The position numbers and the translations under genes are program-made. Positions 8,281 to 15,900 of a stretch of DNA of 64,000 nucleotides are shown here, piece by piece (the stretch's first letter is position 1; every line of letters begins with the position of its first letter). The notes under the pieces are model-generated. The model was not told where the DNA came from. It did not search any database and saw nothing but the letters and a program-made list of their open reading frames with translations. The DNA comes from Bacillus salacetis (GTDB taxonomy: Bacteria; Bacillota; Bacilli; Bacillales; Bacillaceae_B), in the NCBI RefSeq assembly GCF_003581585.1, contig NZ_QXIR01000001.1, positions 124,001-188,000 of the forward strand, in the 5' to 3' direction.

Positions 8281-8818
8281 AGCGGATGCGCCCTGATCAG
8301 ACCCGACAGGCAAATGTTCCGAAGAGAAAAAAGGCGCTCTTTCCTTTTATTCTCTTCGGGTTATTTGACCCCGAGGGGCTGGGCGCTGGAGCTGGATTGA
8401 TAAAAAGCGGATGCGCCCTGATCAGACCCGACAGGCATAAGACGAGACGGCGGGAAGGTTGCTCTCTAACCTTCTTGACGGATTGGCTTATGACCCCGAG
8501 GGTCTGGGCGCTGCAGCTGGACTGATAAAAAGCGGATGCGCCCTGATCAGACCCGACAGGCATAAGACGAGACGGCGGGAAGGTTGCTCTCTAACCTTCT
8601 TGACAGATTGGCTTATGACCCCGAGGGTCTGGGCGCTGCAGCTGGACTGATAAAAAGCGGATGCGCCCTGATCAGACCCGACAGGCAAATGTTCCGAAGA
8701 GAAAAAAGGCGCTCTTTCCTTTTATTCTCTTCGGGTTATTTGACCCCGAGGGGCTGGGCGCTGGAGCTGGATTGATAAAAAGCGGACGCGGCCGTTCATA
8801 AGATGGGCCGCTTCCTCC
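8281..8818. repeat. Four 125-bp structured tandem repeats in A-B-B-A order plus a partial fifth
   Basis: Units begin with AGCGGATGCGCCC at 8281, 8406, 8531 and 8656 (period exactly 125), and a shortened fifth begins at 8781 (AGCGGACGCGG). Units 1 and 4 are identical (type A), and units 2 and 3 differ at about one base (type B). A and B share both ends but differ in the middle. Each folds into a long hairpin. In B, AGACCC pairs with GGGTCT, CATAAG with CTTATG, and AAGGTT with AACCTT. In A, CAAAT pairs with ATTTG and CGAAGAGAA with TTCTCTTCG. Open frames across the array on both strands are by-products of the repeat. Related 124-bp units lie at 45228-45600. Confidence 0.9.
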
Positions 8819-8849
8819 AAGACATATTTTGAATGTTCGTTTCTTTTTA

Positions 8850-9369
8850 CATGCCCTTGAAGATCCGTTTCAAGACACTTTCCGCCTCAAAATTCCTCGT
8901 TCATGCCCTTGAAAACACATTTCAAGACACTTTCAACCTCAATATTCCTCGTTCATGTCCTTGAAGACCCGTTTCAAGACACTTTCAACCTCAAAATTCC
9001 TCGTTCATGTCCTTGAAGATCCGTTTCAAGACAGTTTCCACCTCATAATTCCTCGCTCATGCCCTTAAAGATCCCTTTCAAGACACTTTCCAGCTCAATC
9101 TTCCTCGTTCATGTCCTTGAAAACTCATTTCAAGACACTTTCCGCTTCAAAATTCCTCGTTCATGTCCTTGAAGATCCATTTCAAGACATTTTCAAGCTC
9201 AAAATTTCTCGTTCATGTCCTTGAAGATCCGTTTCAAGACACTTTCCGCCTCAATCTTCCTTGAAAATGTCCTTGAAAACTCGCTTCAAGACATTTTCAA
9301 GCTCATAATTCCTCTTTCATGTCTTAAAGACTCGTTTCAAGACACTTTTAGGCTTTTACTTCCTTCTTC
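8850..9369. repeat. Ten 52-bp tandem repeats with an internal inverted repeat
   Basis: Units start at 8850, 8902, 8954, 9006, 9058, 9110, 9162, 9214, 9266 and 9318, each exactly 52 bp without indels until the last. The consensus starts CATGTCCTTGAAGATCCG, continues TTTCAAGACACTTTCC and ends CTCAAAATTCCTCGTT. TTGAA/TTCAA and TGTC/GACA form a small hairpin within each unit. The period is not a multiple of three and no ORF spans it. Units differ by scattered substitutions, mostly in the CCGCCTCAAAAT part. Function unknown. Confidence 0.9.
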
Positions 9370-9422
9370 CCGTTCTTGAAATCACTCCCAGACTTATTGA
9401 CACCTAACATCTCTAAAATGCC

Positions 9423-9454
9423 AAAAGACCGCTGTACACTCCCAGCGGTCTTTT
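9423..9454. terminator. Bidirectional terminator after fadM
   Basis: AAAAGACCGCTG (9423-9434) and CAGCGGTCTTTT (9443-9454) form a 12-bp stem with an 8-nt loop and T-runs on both sides. It ends the fadM transcript and separates it from the 52-bp array. Confidence 0.85.
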
Positions 9455-9487
9455 CGGCGATATTCTGTTAATCTTCCAAACTAACAA

Positions 9488-10405
9488 TTATTTGTTGATG
9501 ACTCCTTTTAAAACAAATGCTACGTTTGCCGGTCTTTCCGCCAGGCGGCGCATGAAGTATCCGTACCAATCCGTACCATATGGAACATATACGCGCATTT
9601 TATACCCTTCCTTGGCAAGCTCGAGCTGCCTTTCTACACGGATCCCGTAAAGCATTTGGAATTCGAATTGATCATGAGGGATATTGTATTCTTCGACGAT
9701 CTGCTTTGTGTACTCGATCATTGCATCGTCGTGTGTGGCTACAGCAGTATAGTTCCCATTCAGTAAGTGCATCTTGATGATTTTCTTGAAGTTTTCATCA
9801 ACATCCTTTTTATCTGGAAAAGCCACCAGCGGCGACTCTTTATAAGCACCTTTTACAAGACGGAGGTTTGGAGAGTATTCATTCAACACTTCCATATCCT
9901 TCTCCGTTCTGAACAGATAAGCCTGAATGACAGTGCCGACGTTATCGTACTCTGATTTAAGGCGCTTGAAGATATCGATCGTCTTTCCACAGCGGGAGTA
10001 GTCCTCCATATCAATCGTGACGAACACACCGTACTCCTGGGCAACATCAAGGATTCTTCTCATGTTGTTCATAACGATCTCTTCGGAAAGATCCAATCCC
10101 ATAGAGGTCATCTTTAATGAAAGCTGCGAATCAATTCGTTCACGCCCGATTGCCTTGATGGCTTCGATGCATTGATCAGCCATTTCGTTTGCTTCTGCTT
10201 CATTATCAATGAATTCCCCAAGATAATCGATCGTTACGGATAACCCCTGTTTGTTCAATCCCTTGATTGCTTCGACAGCGAGGTCAATGGATTCACCAGC
10301 TACAAATCGGGCTGCCCCGAAACGCAGACCATATTTCTTGGCTACTTTTGTCAATGGCTTATTCTTCGATAAGAATAAAAAAAAGTTACGCATTACTTGT
10401 TCCAT
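9488..10405 (-). CDS. fadM: Proline dehydrogenase (FadM/YusM-like)
   Basis: FAD enzyme that oxidises proline to 1-pyrroline-5-carboxylate. The 305-aa protein shows the PRODH TIM-barrel core: VTIDYLGEF, IDMEDYSRCGKTIDIF, NLRLVKGAYKE (flavin-contacting region), VATHDDAMIEY and the C-terminal VYVPYGTDWYGYFMRRLAERPANV that binds the substrate carboxylate. A GTG at 10435 would lengthen it by ten residues; I chose ATG 10405 because AGGGGG lies eight bases before it. In B. subtilis this gene also follows fadN. I see no FadR box near this gene. Confidence 0.93.
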   Translation of the reverse strand: MEQVMRNFFLFLSKNKPLTKVAKKYGLRFGAARFVAGESIDLAVEAIKGLNKQGLSVTIDYLGEFIDNEAEANEMADQCIEAIKAIGRERIDSQLSLKMTSMGLDLSEEIVMNNMRRILDVAQEYGVFVTIDMEDYSRCGKTIDIFKRLKSEYDNVGTVIQAYLFRTEKDMEVLNEYSPNLRLVKGAYKESPLVAFPDKKDVDENFKKIIKMHLLNGNYTAVATHDDAMIEYTKQIVEEYNIPHDQFEFQMLYGIRVERQLELAKEGYKMRVYVPYGTDWYGYFMRRLAERPANVAFVLKGVINK

Positions 10406-10677
10406 GTCATTTACCCCCTGTAACATTTGCTTCACTATGAAAGCGGTTTCTTTTTAGTTAGTCTGGATGCCCGCAATCAAGTGGCTGAGGTCGTCAACTA
10501 GGACTGCTTGCCCCTTAAATCGGTTCCATGTTTATAAATTTATATTATCACCTTTATCCGTTTTTGAATATAGTTCAAACATCGAAATGAAGAAATTTAT
10601 CACAATTTGTCATTTAGTGTATATGCGGGCTGGTAAGAGGAACAATAACTTTGCAAAAATCAAAGGAGGGAACACCT

Positions 10678-10938
10678 ATGCAGCAACAGCAAAACAATCA
10701 GCAGCAGGGCGCTATGCAGCAGCCCCCGCAGGTCTTGACAACCAAAGATTCTCTATACTTAAATGATATGCTTTCATGGAATCTGCTGGCAATGAAAAAA
10801 GCCTATTTTGCAGCGGGCCACTGCCAGGATGCTGAATTGAAAGCGGAAATCAATAAATGCGGGGAAATGCATCAGCGCCACTATGAGCAGATTCTTTCCC
10901 ACTTAAACCCAGACAACCCTGCTCCAACAACAATGTAG
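10678..10938 (+). CDS. CotF-like small spore coat protein
   Basis: An 86-aa protein with a Gln-rich head (MQQQQNNQQQGAMQQPP) followed by a helical part (TTKDSLYLNDMLSWNLLAMKKAYFAAGHC...HQRHYEQILSHL). This helical architecture is that of CotF-type coat proteins and short DUF2383/rubrerythrin-like spore proteins. ATG 10678 is behind AAAGGAGGGAACACCT; an upstream frame extension is not used. It is 18 bp ahead of a second coat-like gene, so the two are co-transcribed, presumably late in sporulation. Confidence 0.75.
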   Translation: MQQQQNNQQQGAMQQPPQVLTTKDSLYLNDMLSWNLLAMKKAYFAAGHCQDAELKAEINKCGEMHQRHYEQILSHLNPDNPAPTTM

Positions 10939-10956
10939 AAAGGAAGTGCAGCCAAT

Positions 10957-11298
10957 ATGAATCAGAATCAATCACAGCAAAAAATCCAAAATCCCAAAAC
11001 CCAAGTTCCTGAGACTCCCCAAATGAACGACCGTGACTTAGTAAATGATATTCTAAGCATGGAGAAATATATGACAGATGCTTACTGCACTGCCCTTAAT
11101 GAAGCGAGTCATGACGCCCTTTACCATGATTTGCTGACAATCTTCAATGAGACACAGAACACGCAGCGCAGCCTTTATAACAGTATGTTCCGCAAAGGCT
11201 GGTACAGCCTTGAGGCGGCTGATGCCCAGAAGCTGCAGCAGTCATACCAGCAGCATCAACAGTATGCTTCACAGTTCCCCTATAATAGTGTTCATTGA
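10957..11298 (+). CDS. yusN: Spore coat protein, CotF family (YusN-like)
   Basis: A 113-aa protein. NDRDLVNDILSMEKYMTDAY and LLTIFNETQNTQRSLYNSMFRKGWYSLEAADAQKLQQSYQQ are hallmark segments of CotF/YusN coat proteins (COG5577). The N-terminus is Gln/Asn-rich and low in complexity. AGAAAGGAAGTGC precedes the ATG. Position after fadM matches yusN in B. subtilis. The protein is likely deposited on the spore surface; the specific role is unknown. Confidence 0.85.
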   Translation: MNQNQSQQKIQNPKTQVPETPQMNDRDLVNDILSMEKYMTDAYCTALNEASHDALYHDLLTIFNETQNTQRSLYNSMFRKGWYSLEAADAQKLQQSYQQHQQYASQFPYNSVH

Positions 11299-11312
11299 TT
11301 AATTGATCAGCG

Positions 11313-11470
11313 AGGCTGGGACATAACTATTTTATTAGCGTCTATAGCCGAATGCTCATTTCACTTAAGATCTAATTGAATTCAAAAAGCCGAACTAATC
11401 TAAAATGCTACGATAGCATTTCTAAAATAGTTCGGCTTTTTTAGTTACTGAAAAGCTTTTGTCCCAGCCT
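11313..11470. repeat. Nested hairpin element bounded by AGGCTGGGACA / TGTCCCAGCCT
   Basis: An 11-bp perfect outer arm (11313-11323 with 11460-11470) encloses a second 14-bp arm, AAAAAGCCGAACTA (11384-11397) with TAGTTCGGCTTTTT (11428-11441), and that encloses AAATGCTA/TAGCATTT. The inner arm with its T-run can act as a terminator for the coat genes. The rest of the gap up to 11696 shows nothing convincing. Confidence 0.7.
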
Positions 11471-11696
11471 TTGTTTGTTGATAAAGTTCTCTGATCCACT
11501 ATCCGCTCAATTTCGGAAATTCTACATTTTACTACTGCTGCTACCGATGGTGTGTCCTGCTCATTTTAACGAAACCACGCTCTCTTACTGCCAGTACTTC
11601 TTCATATTCTGTTTGCTTTTTTCGAAACCACGTCCCCTCATGCCAGCCCGGTTACAAGAAATCCGCTTTCATTGTTTTCATCCACAGGAAAACTAA

Positions 11697-11730
11697 AAGC
11701 CAGCTGATCCACGTCACAGCCGGCTTCCCC
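11697..11730 (-). terminator. Terminator after yusU
   Basis: AGCCAGCTG pairs with CAGCCGGCT around a short loop, directly after the minus-strand yusU stop codon, with A-rich sequence on the downstream side that gives U-rich RNA. Confidence 0.6.
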
Positions 11731-11979
11731 TCATTTATCTTTTTTATCTCTATGTTCTTCGTTCATCTTTTTGATTTCCGTGATGATCCTTTTGATTTCT
11801 TCTTTGCCCTCAGGGAATTCCGAATTCCAATGCTTGGCCAGCGGCGGCATGGATTTGGCAATATGCGTATAGATGATCCATCTCGTTACGTTATCCTTCA
11901 GGTCTGGTGAAGACTCGCCAAGAAGCAGTTCAGTATATTTATCGATCAATGCGTCAAATTGTCCGTCAAAGTTCTCCAT
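11731..11979 (-). CDS. yusU: DUF2573 protein (YusU-like)
   Basis: An 82-aa, mostly helical acidic/basic protein, MENFDGQFDALIDKYTELLLG..., ending EHRDKKDK, which I recognise as the YusU/DUF2573 family. Function unknown. The start overlaps the stop region of the FhuF-like gene, so the two are translationally coupled. In B. subtilis yusU also neighbours yusV. Confidence 0.75.
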   Translation of the reverse strand: MENFDGQFDALIDKYTELLLGESSPDLKDNVTRWIIYTHIAKSMPPLAKHWNSEFPEGKEEIKRIITEIKKMNEEHRDKKDK

Positions 11980-12761
11980 TACCTCACTCCTTTAGGATAT
12001 TTCACATTGCAGGTCTGCGGGCAGGTTTTGCAGCGGTTCCCCTCCCCGCCTCTCAATTTGTAGGAGAAGCAGCACGTCAACCTCACCCTAAGGTCGCTGT
12101 CCTGTTCCCTTACATATTGTTTTTCAGAGTGGTATCGGGCCAGGGGGTTCTTCTTATAAGGGCCAAACAAACCGGCATTGCTGTCGTCCAGCAGCCACCG
12201 GAAATCCTCTTCCATTCGGGATCGGGCGTGCTGAAGATCTTCGTGCTCAATCAATCCCTCATAGATCCAGAACATATAAACCGCCACATTTTCCCATGAA
12301 ATCAAATCGGAAAGGCCAGTAGAAATCTTCACTGAATCTATAAGAGGGAATAGATGATCCAGGAACACTTCCCTGGCAGCTTCTTCCCTTTCTTTTTCCC
12401 TATCTTTAACAGACTGGGCAGAATCGTCTACCAGCCAGAAACCTGGCATCCATAAACCGTTCTTGTTTCCATCTGCAAGGAATACATTGGCCGGGGATAC
12501 ATTCAGCTTTTTATTGAAGGCAGAGAAGGTGAACAGGGAAATGACGGCTAAAAAAGCATATCGCTTCACCAGAAGTGAAGACTGGGCTTTTCTATCTTCA
12601 CTTCCGATTTTCCCTGAATAGTTCTTAAGGAAACGTTCTAATCCTTCAGGGTTGACCAATTGTTCTGCCGAAGTGTTTTCCCTGCCTCCCGGCAACTTTG
12701 TATACAGCCTGAAGGAAGAAAGCCACTCTTTCTCCCAATCAGACAATGAGGCTGCCATCAT
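11979..12761 (-). CDS. FhuF-like [2Fe-2S] siderophore-iron reductase
   Basis: A 260-aa cytosolic protein with a C-terminal cysteine cluster, LTCCFSYKLRGGEGNRCKTCPQTC, which fits the CC-x10-C-x2-C iron-sulfur motif of FhuF-type ferric siderophore reductases. The N-terminal part has the low-conservation IucA/IucC C-terminal-like (FhuF) fold. It is expected to reduce Fe3+ from siderophores after import, releasing Fe2+. Its start overlaps the ABC ATPase stop by 4 bp (ATGA), which places it in the iron uptake operon. Substrate is unknown. Confidence 0.75.
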   Translation of the reverse strand: MMAASLSDWEKEWLSSFRLYTKLPGGRENTSAEQLVNPEGLERFLKNYSGKIGSEDRKAQSSLLVKRYAFLAVISLFTFSAFNKKLNVSPANVFLADGNKNGLWMPGFWLVDDSAQSVKDREKEREEAAREVFLDHLFPLIDSVKISTGLSDLISWENVAVYMFWIYEGLIEHEDLQHARSRMEEDFRWLLDDSNAGLFGPYKKNPLARYHSEKQYVREQDSDLRVRLTCCFSYKLRGGEGNRCKTCPQTCNVKYPKGVR

Positions 12762-13576
12762 TTCATTTCAGCTACTTCTTTGATGATACAACGGCCTCTT
12801 CCATAAGGGATGCAAAGCGGGGTCCCGAATAATGGATCGCTGGTTACCTGGCAGTCCATATCAAAAACATTTTTCACCAAATTACAGCTGATGACTTCCT
12901 CGGGCTTTCCTTGGGCAAAGATCTTCTGATCTCGTATCGCCACAATATTATGGGCATAGCGGCATGCCAGGTTAAGGTCATGCAGCACCATGATGATGGT
13001 CCGCTCTTCCGTTTCATTCAATTCGAATAGGAGATCGAGGATTTCGATTTGATGAGTCATATCAAGGTAGGTTGTGGGCTCATCCAGAAGAATGATATCC
13101 GTATCCTGTGCAAGCGTCAGCGCAATCCACGCTCTTTGGCGCTGGCCTCCTGACAGTTCATCGACCCTTCTATGCTGGAACTCTTCCATCTTGGTTGCTT
13201 TAAGAGCATTTGTTACGATTTCCTCATCTTTTTGGGACCACTGCTTCAGCCATGATTGGTGAGGGTACCTTCCCTGTTTGACCAGCTGCAGTACCGTAAG
13301 TCCTTCGGGCGCTGTCGGTGACTGGGGAAGGATCGCTAATTTCTTGGCTACATCTTTTGTGGACAGCTTTGCAATTGCATTGCCATCGATCAGCACAGAG
13401 CCGGTCTGCGGCTTTAGCAGCCTCGCCAATGAACGCAGGAGCGTCGACTTTCCGCAGCCATTGCCGCCGATGAATACAGTGATTTCCCCTTTAGGGATTT
13501 CGAGGTCAAGCTCATCTATGATAATTCGGTCTCCATAACTTAACGTAAGGGATTCGGTTTGCAGAGATTGTGTCAT
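12758..13576 (-). CDS. yusV: Iron-siderophore ABC transporter ATPase (YusV-like)
   Basis: A 272-aa FecE/FhuC-type ATPase. Walker A is GGNGCGKST (about residues 36-44), the Q-loop is ILPQSPTAP, the ABC signature is LSGGQRQRAW, and Walker B is DIILLDEPTTYLDM followed by H-loop VLHDLNLA. YusV of B. subtilis powers several iron-siderophore importers. Here it lies between the FecCD permeases and the FhuF-like gene, with a binding protein on the other strand, so a full importer is present in one place. A 68-bp gap separates it from the permease gene. Confidence 0.88.
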   Translation of the reverse strand: MTQSLQTESLTLSYGDRIIIDELDLEIPKGEITVFIGGNGCGKSTLLRSLARLLKPQTGSVLIDGNAIAKLSTKDVAKKLAILPQSPTAPEGLTVLQLVKQGRYPHQSWLKQWSQKDEEIVTNALKATKMEEFQHRRVDELSGGQRQRAWIALTLAQDTDIILLDEPTTYLDMTHQIEILDLLFELNETEERTIIMVLHDLNLACRYAHNIVAIRDQKIFAQGKPEEVISCNLVKNVFDMDCQVTSDPLFGTPLCIPYGRGRCIIKEVAEMK

Positions 13577-13644
13577 CCGTGGGTCATCTCCTTTAGATTA
13601 ACTGCTAAACTCCATTAATTTTACAGTAAATTCATATTAAAAGC

Positions 13645-14700
13645 TTATGCATTTTTTGTCTTAAATAGTAAATAGATGAAGTACGGGGCACCGATTGCTG
13701 CTGTAAAAACACCTGCCGGCACTTCCAGCGGCAGAAACAGCGTCCGGCCCACGAGGTCGGCGATCATGACGAGTGTCCCTCCCAGCAATGCTGCGACCGG
13801 CAGCAATGCGCCGAAGGAAGAGCCTACCAAGCGTCGTGCCATGTGGGGTGCCATCAAACCGACAAATCCGATTCCTCCTGCAAAGGCAACGGCACCTCCG
13901 ACCAATGCGGTAGCCAGAGTCAGAAGAATCATCCGCTGTCTTTGGATGTGGCTCCCCACTCCGGTGGCTATTTCCTCACCAAGCTCCTGGATATTGACAT
14001 TTCGGGAAAGAACAAAGGCAATCACAATCAGTATCATAGTCCATGGCAGCAGGATATAAACATCTTTCCAATTGGAAGCGTTAACTGTTCCCGTTATCCA
14101 GATATTCGCCTGGCTTGCCCTGAAGATCGGGCCTAAGATCATCAGCATCGTAATGATGGACTGCATCAAGGCAGATATCCCGATTCCAATGAGAACAAGA
14201 CGGACGGGGGAAACCCCATTCTTCCATGCCAGGAAGTAAACCAAAAACGCTACGACTGCTGCACCGATGAACGCTGCAAGCGGCAGCCATTGGATGCTCA
14301 CAGTCAATGCATTATTCTCGTCACTGAAAATGGCCAGAAACCCTACAACAGCTGCTCCGGCTCCGCCAGTAATCCCAATGATATCAGGGGAAGCGAGCGG
14401 GTTGCGGACCATGCCTTGCAGAAGCGCACCTGAAACCGCCAGGCACATGCCTGCCAGCAGGGCAACAATGATTCTCGGCAGCCTGAAAGATTTGACCACA
14501 AGCTGTTCGAGATCTTCGCCTCCGCCAAAGAACACGCTTAACACTGTCCATGGCTTGATGTTCATATCACCCAGCCCGGTACTGAGGATAAATATAATGG
14601 CTGTAACCGCAAGTAAAATAAGGATTTTCTTTACAGCTGATAAATCTATGAGAAATGATAGTTTTTCTTTGAAAAATCGTCTGGCAATATACCCTTTCAT
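13645..14700 (-). CDS. FecCD-family siderophore permease (second subunit)
   Basis: A 351-aa integral membrane permease of the BtuC/FecCD fold. Family blocks include SFRLPRIIVALLAGMCLAVSGALLQGMVRNPLASPDIIG, the coupling segment GGIGFVGLMAPHMARRLVG that touches the ATPase, and C-terminal GVFTAAIGAPYFIYLL. About nine to ten membrane helices are expected. It resembles YfhA of the B. subtilis YfiYZ-YfhA hydroxamate importer more than FeuC, but I hold this loosely. It lies 3 bp after the other permease gene. Confidence 0.9.
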   Translation of the reverse strand: MKGYIARRFFKEKLSFLIDLSAVKKILILLAVTAIIFILSTGLGDMNIKPWTVLSVFFGGGEDLEQLVVKSFRLPRIIVALLAGMCLAVSGALLQGMVRNPLASPDIIGITGGAGAAVVGFLAIFSDENNALTVSIQWLPLAAFIGAAVVAFLVYFLAWKNGVSPVRLVLIGIGISALMQSIITMLMILGPIFRASQANIWITGTVNASNWKDVYILLPWTMILIVIAFVLSRNVNIQELGEEIATGVGSHIQRQRMILLTLATALVGGAVAFAGGIGFVGLMAPHMARRLVGSSFGALLPVAALLGGTLVMIADLVGRTLFLPLEVPAGVFTAAIGAPYFIYLLFKTKNA

Positions 14701-14703
14701 CCG

Positions 14704-15693
14704 CTAAAACCCCCTTCTTGCGATGTAAATGAAAAACGGGGCGCCCATAGCGGCGGTCATGACACCTACCGGGACTTCCTGCGGCATGATGATATACCTG
14801 GCACCGATATCTGCGGCCAGGAGCAGGATGCTGCCTGTCAATCCGGCAAAGGGCAGGAGCCATCGATGATCGACACCAATGATCTTCCTTGCGATGTGCG
14901 GGACCACAATCCCTACAAAGCCGATCGGCCCGGCTACAGCAACCGATCCGCCGGCAAGTAACACAACGATGATTAAAGATACCAGCTTGATCAGTCCTGT
15001 TTTCAAACCAAGCCCTTTCGCCACATCTTCTCCCATTGCCAGGACATTCAGCTTATTGCCGATGATAAGGGCAAGGATCCATCCGATAAGGAGATAAGGA
15101 ATGACACCGCTCAATATATCAAGGCTTCTTCCCTGTACCGACCCGGCCAGCCAGAACAACACCTGTTCCAAGGCAGCTTCATTCAGGACCAGAAATCCTT
15201 GGGTGAAAGAAGAGAACAGGGCTGTTATAGCCGCTCCCGCCAATGTAAGCTTCATCGGTGTCAGGCCTTCCCTTCCGGCTGAACCGATCACATATACAGC
15301 AACGGCAGCAAGTCCTGCTCCAAAGAAAGACAGCCAGGTGAAGCTCTGCAGATTGGATACATTGAACAGGGTGACTGCAATGACCACCATGAAACCCGCG
15401 CCGGCATTGACTCCAAATATCCCAGGTGATGCAAGGGGGTTCTTTGTCAATGTCTGCATCAATACGCCGGCAATGGCTAATGAAGCTCCAACAGCGGCGG
15501 CAATGAGGGCACGTGGCAGACGGACAGTCTGTATGACCAGATGCTCGGTGGAGTCATTCCCATTGGTTAACGCCTGGTAAGCCATTTTCCAGGTAGTGTC
15601 TGTATAGCCGTAAACAATACTCATTCCGACGAACAGAACGAATAATAATAATGCTGTTAATAATATCAATGCCTGAATTCCTGATCTTCTCAT
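14704..15693 (-). CDS. FecCD-family siderophore permease (first subunit)
   Basis: A 329-aa permease partner with the same fold: VRLPRALIAAAVGASLAIAGVLMQTLTKNPLASPGIFG, the ATPase-contact segment GPIGFVGIVVPHIARKIIG and terminal GVMTAAMGAPFFIYIARR. The longest frame starts at 15786, but that would put the promoter inside the gene. ATG 15693 is behind AGAAGGGTTAAATAT and gives the usual N-terminus MRRSGIQALILL. First gene of the five-gene minus-strand iron operon. A consensus promoter (TTGACT, 17 bp, TAAAAT) and a Fur box lie just upstream. Confidence 0.9.
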   Translation of the reverse strand: MRRSGIQALILLTALLLFVLFVGMSIVYGYTDTTWKMAYQALTNGNDSTEHLVIQTVRLPRALIAAAVGASLAIAGVLMQTLTKNPLASPGIFGVNAGAGFMVVIAVTLFNVSNLQSFTWLSFFGAGLAAVAVYVIGSAGREGLTPMKLTLAGAAITALFSSFTQGFLVLNEAALEQVLFWLAGSVQGRSLDILSGVIPYLLIGWILALIIGNKLNVLAMGEDVAKGLGLKTGLIKLVSLIIVVLLAGGSVAVAGPIGFVGIVVPHIARKIIGVDHRWLLPFAGLTGSILLLAADIGARYIIMPQEVPVGVMTAAMGAPFFIYIARRGF

Positions 15694-15757
15694 ATATTTA
15701 ACCCTTCTGTGAAAACATATATAATAAGTAAGTACAAAAACGCTTTCTCCACTACCC

Positions 15758-15786
15758 ATTTTAGAGAATAAAAGATTATGAGTCAA
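15758..15786 (-). promoter_or_regulatory. SigA-type promoter of the permease operon
   Basis: On the minus strand, -35 TTGACT (15781-15786) and -10 TAAAAT (15758-15763) are separated by 17 bp. The Fur box at 15793-15807 lies immediately upstream of the -35. Confidence 0.75.
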
Positions 15787-15792
15787 TGACTT

Positions 15793-15807
15793 TGAAAATC
15801 ATTATCA
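15793..15807. promoter_or_regulatory. Fur box 1
   Basis: TGAAAATCATTATCA matches the 7-1-7 Fur consensus TGATAATNATTATCA at 14 of 15 positions. It lies between the two divergent promoters of the siderophore uptake genes. Confidence 0.85.
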
Positions 15808-15815
15808 ATTAATTG

Positions 15816-15844
15816 TTGACTTTGCAAACGTTATCTTCTAATAT
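15816..15844 (+). promoter_or_regulatory. SigA-type promoter of the siderophore-binding lipoprotein
   Basis: -35 TTGACT (15816-15821), 17-bp spacer, -10 TAATAT (15839-15844) on the plus strand. Fur box 2 lies downstream of the -10 over the likely transcript start. Confidence 0.8.
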
Positions 15845-15864
15845 AGTTTTTGGAGTAACGCAAA

Positions 15865-15879
15865 TGAAAATCATTATCA
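15865..15879. promoter_or_regulatory. Fur box 2
   Basis: TGAAAATCATTATCA, identical to box 1, sits about 20 bp downstream of the plus-strand -10 and 21 bp before the lipoprotein start codon. Occupancy would block transcription of the binding protein under iron sufficiency. Confidence 0.85.
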
Positions 15880-15900
15880 ACCAAACAGGAGGAATTACAT

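Noticed and set aside
8286-8775. Overlapping open frames on both strands across the 125-bp array
   Set aside because: They repeat the same peptide in different frames, lack ribosome sites and follow from the stop-free repeat sequence.
8850-9369. CRISPR array
   Set aside because: The whole 52-bp unit is conserved; there are no unique spacers and no cas genes in the window.
11475-11696. 73-aa open frame after the nested hairpin
   Set aside because: No ribosome site, no family resemblance, Leu/Phe-rich composition typical of chance AT-rich frames.
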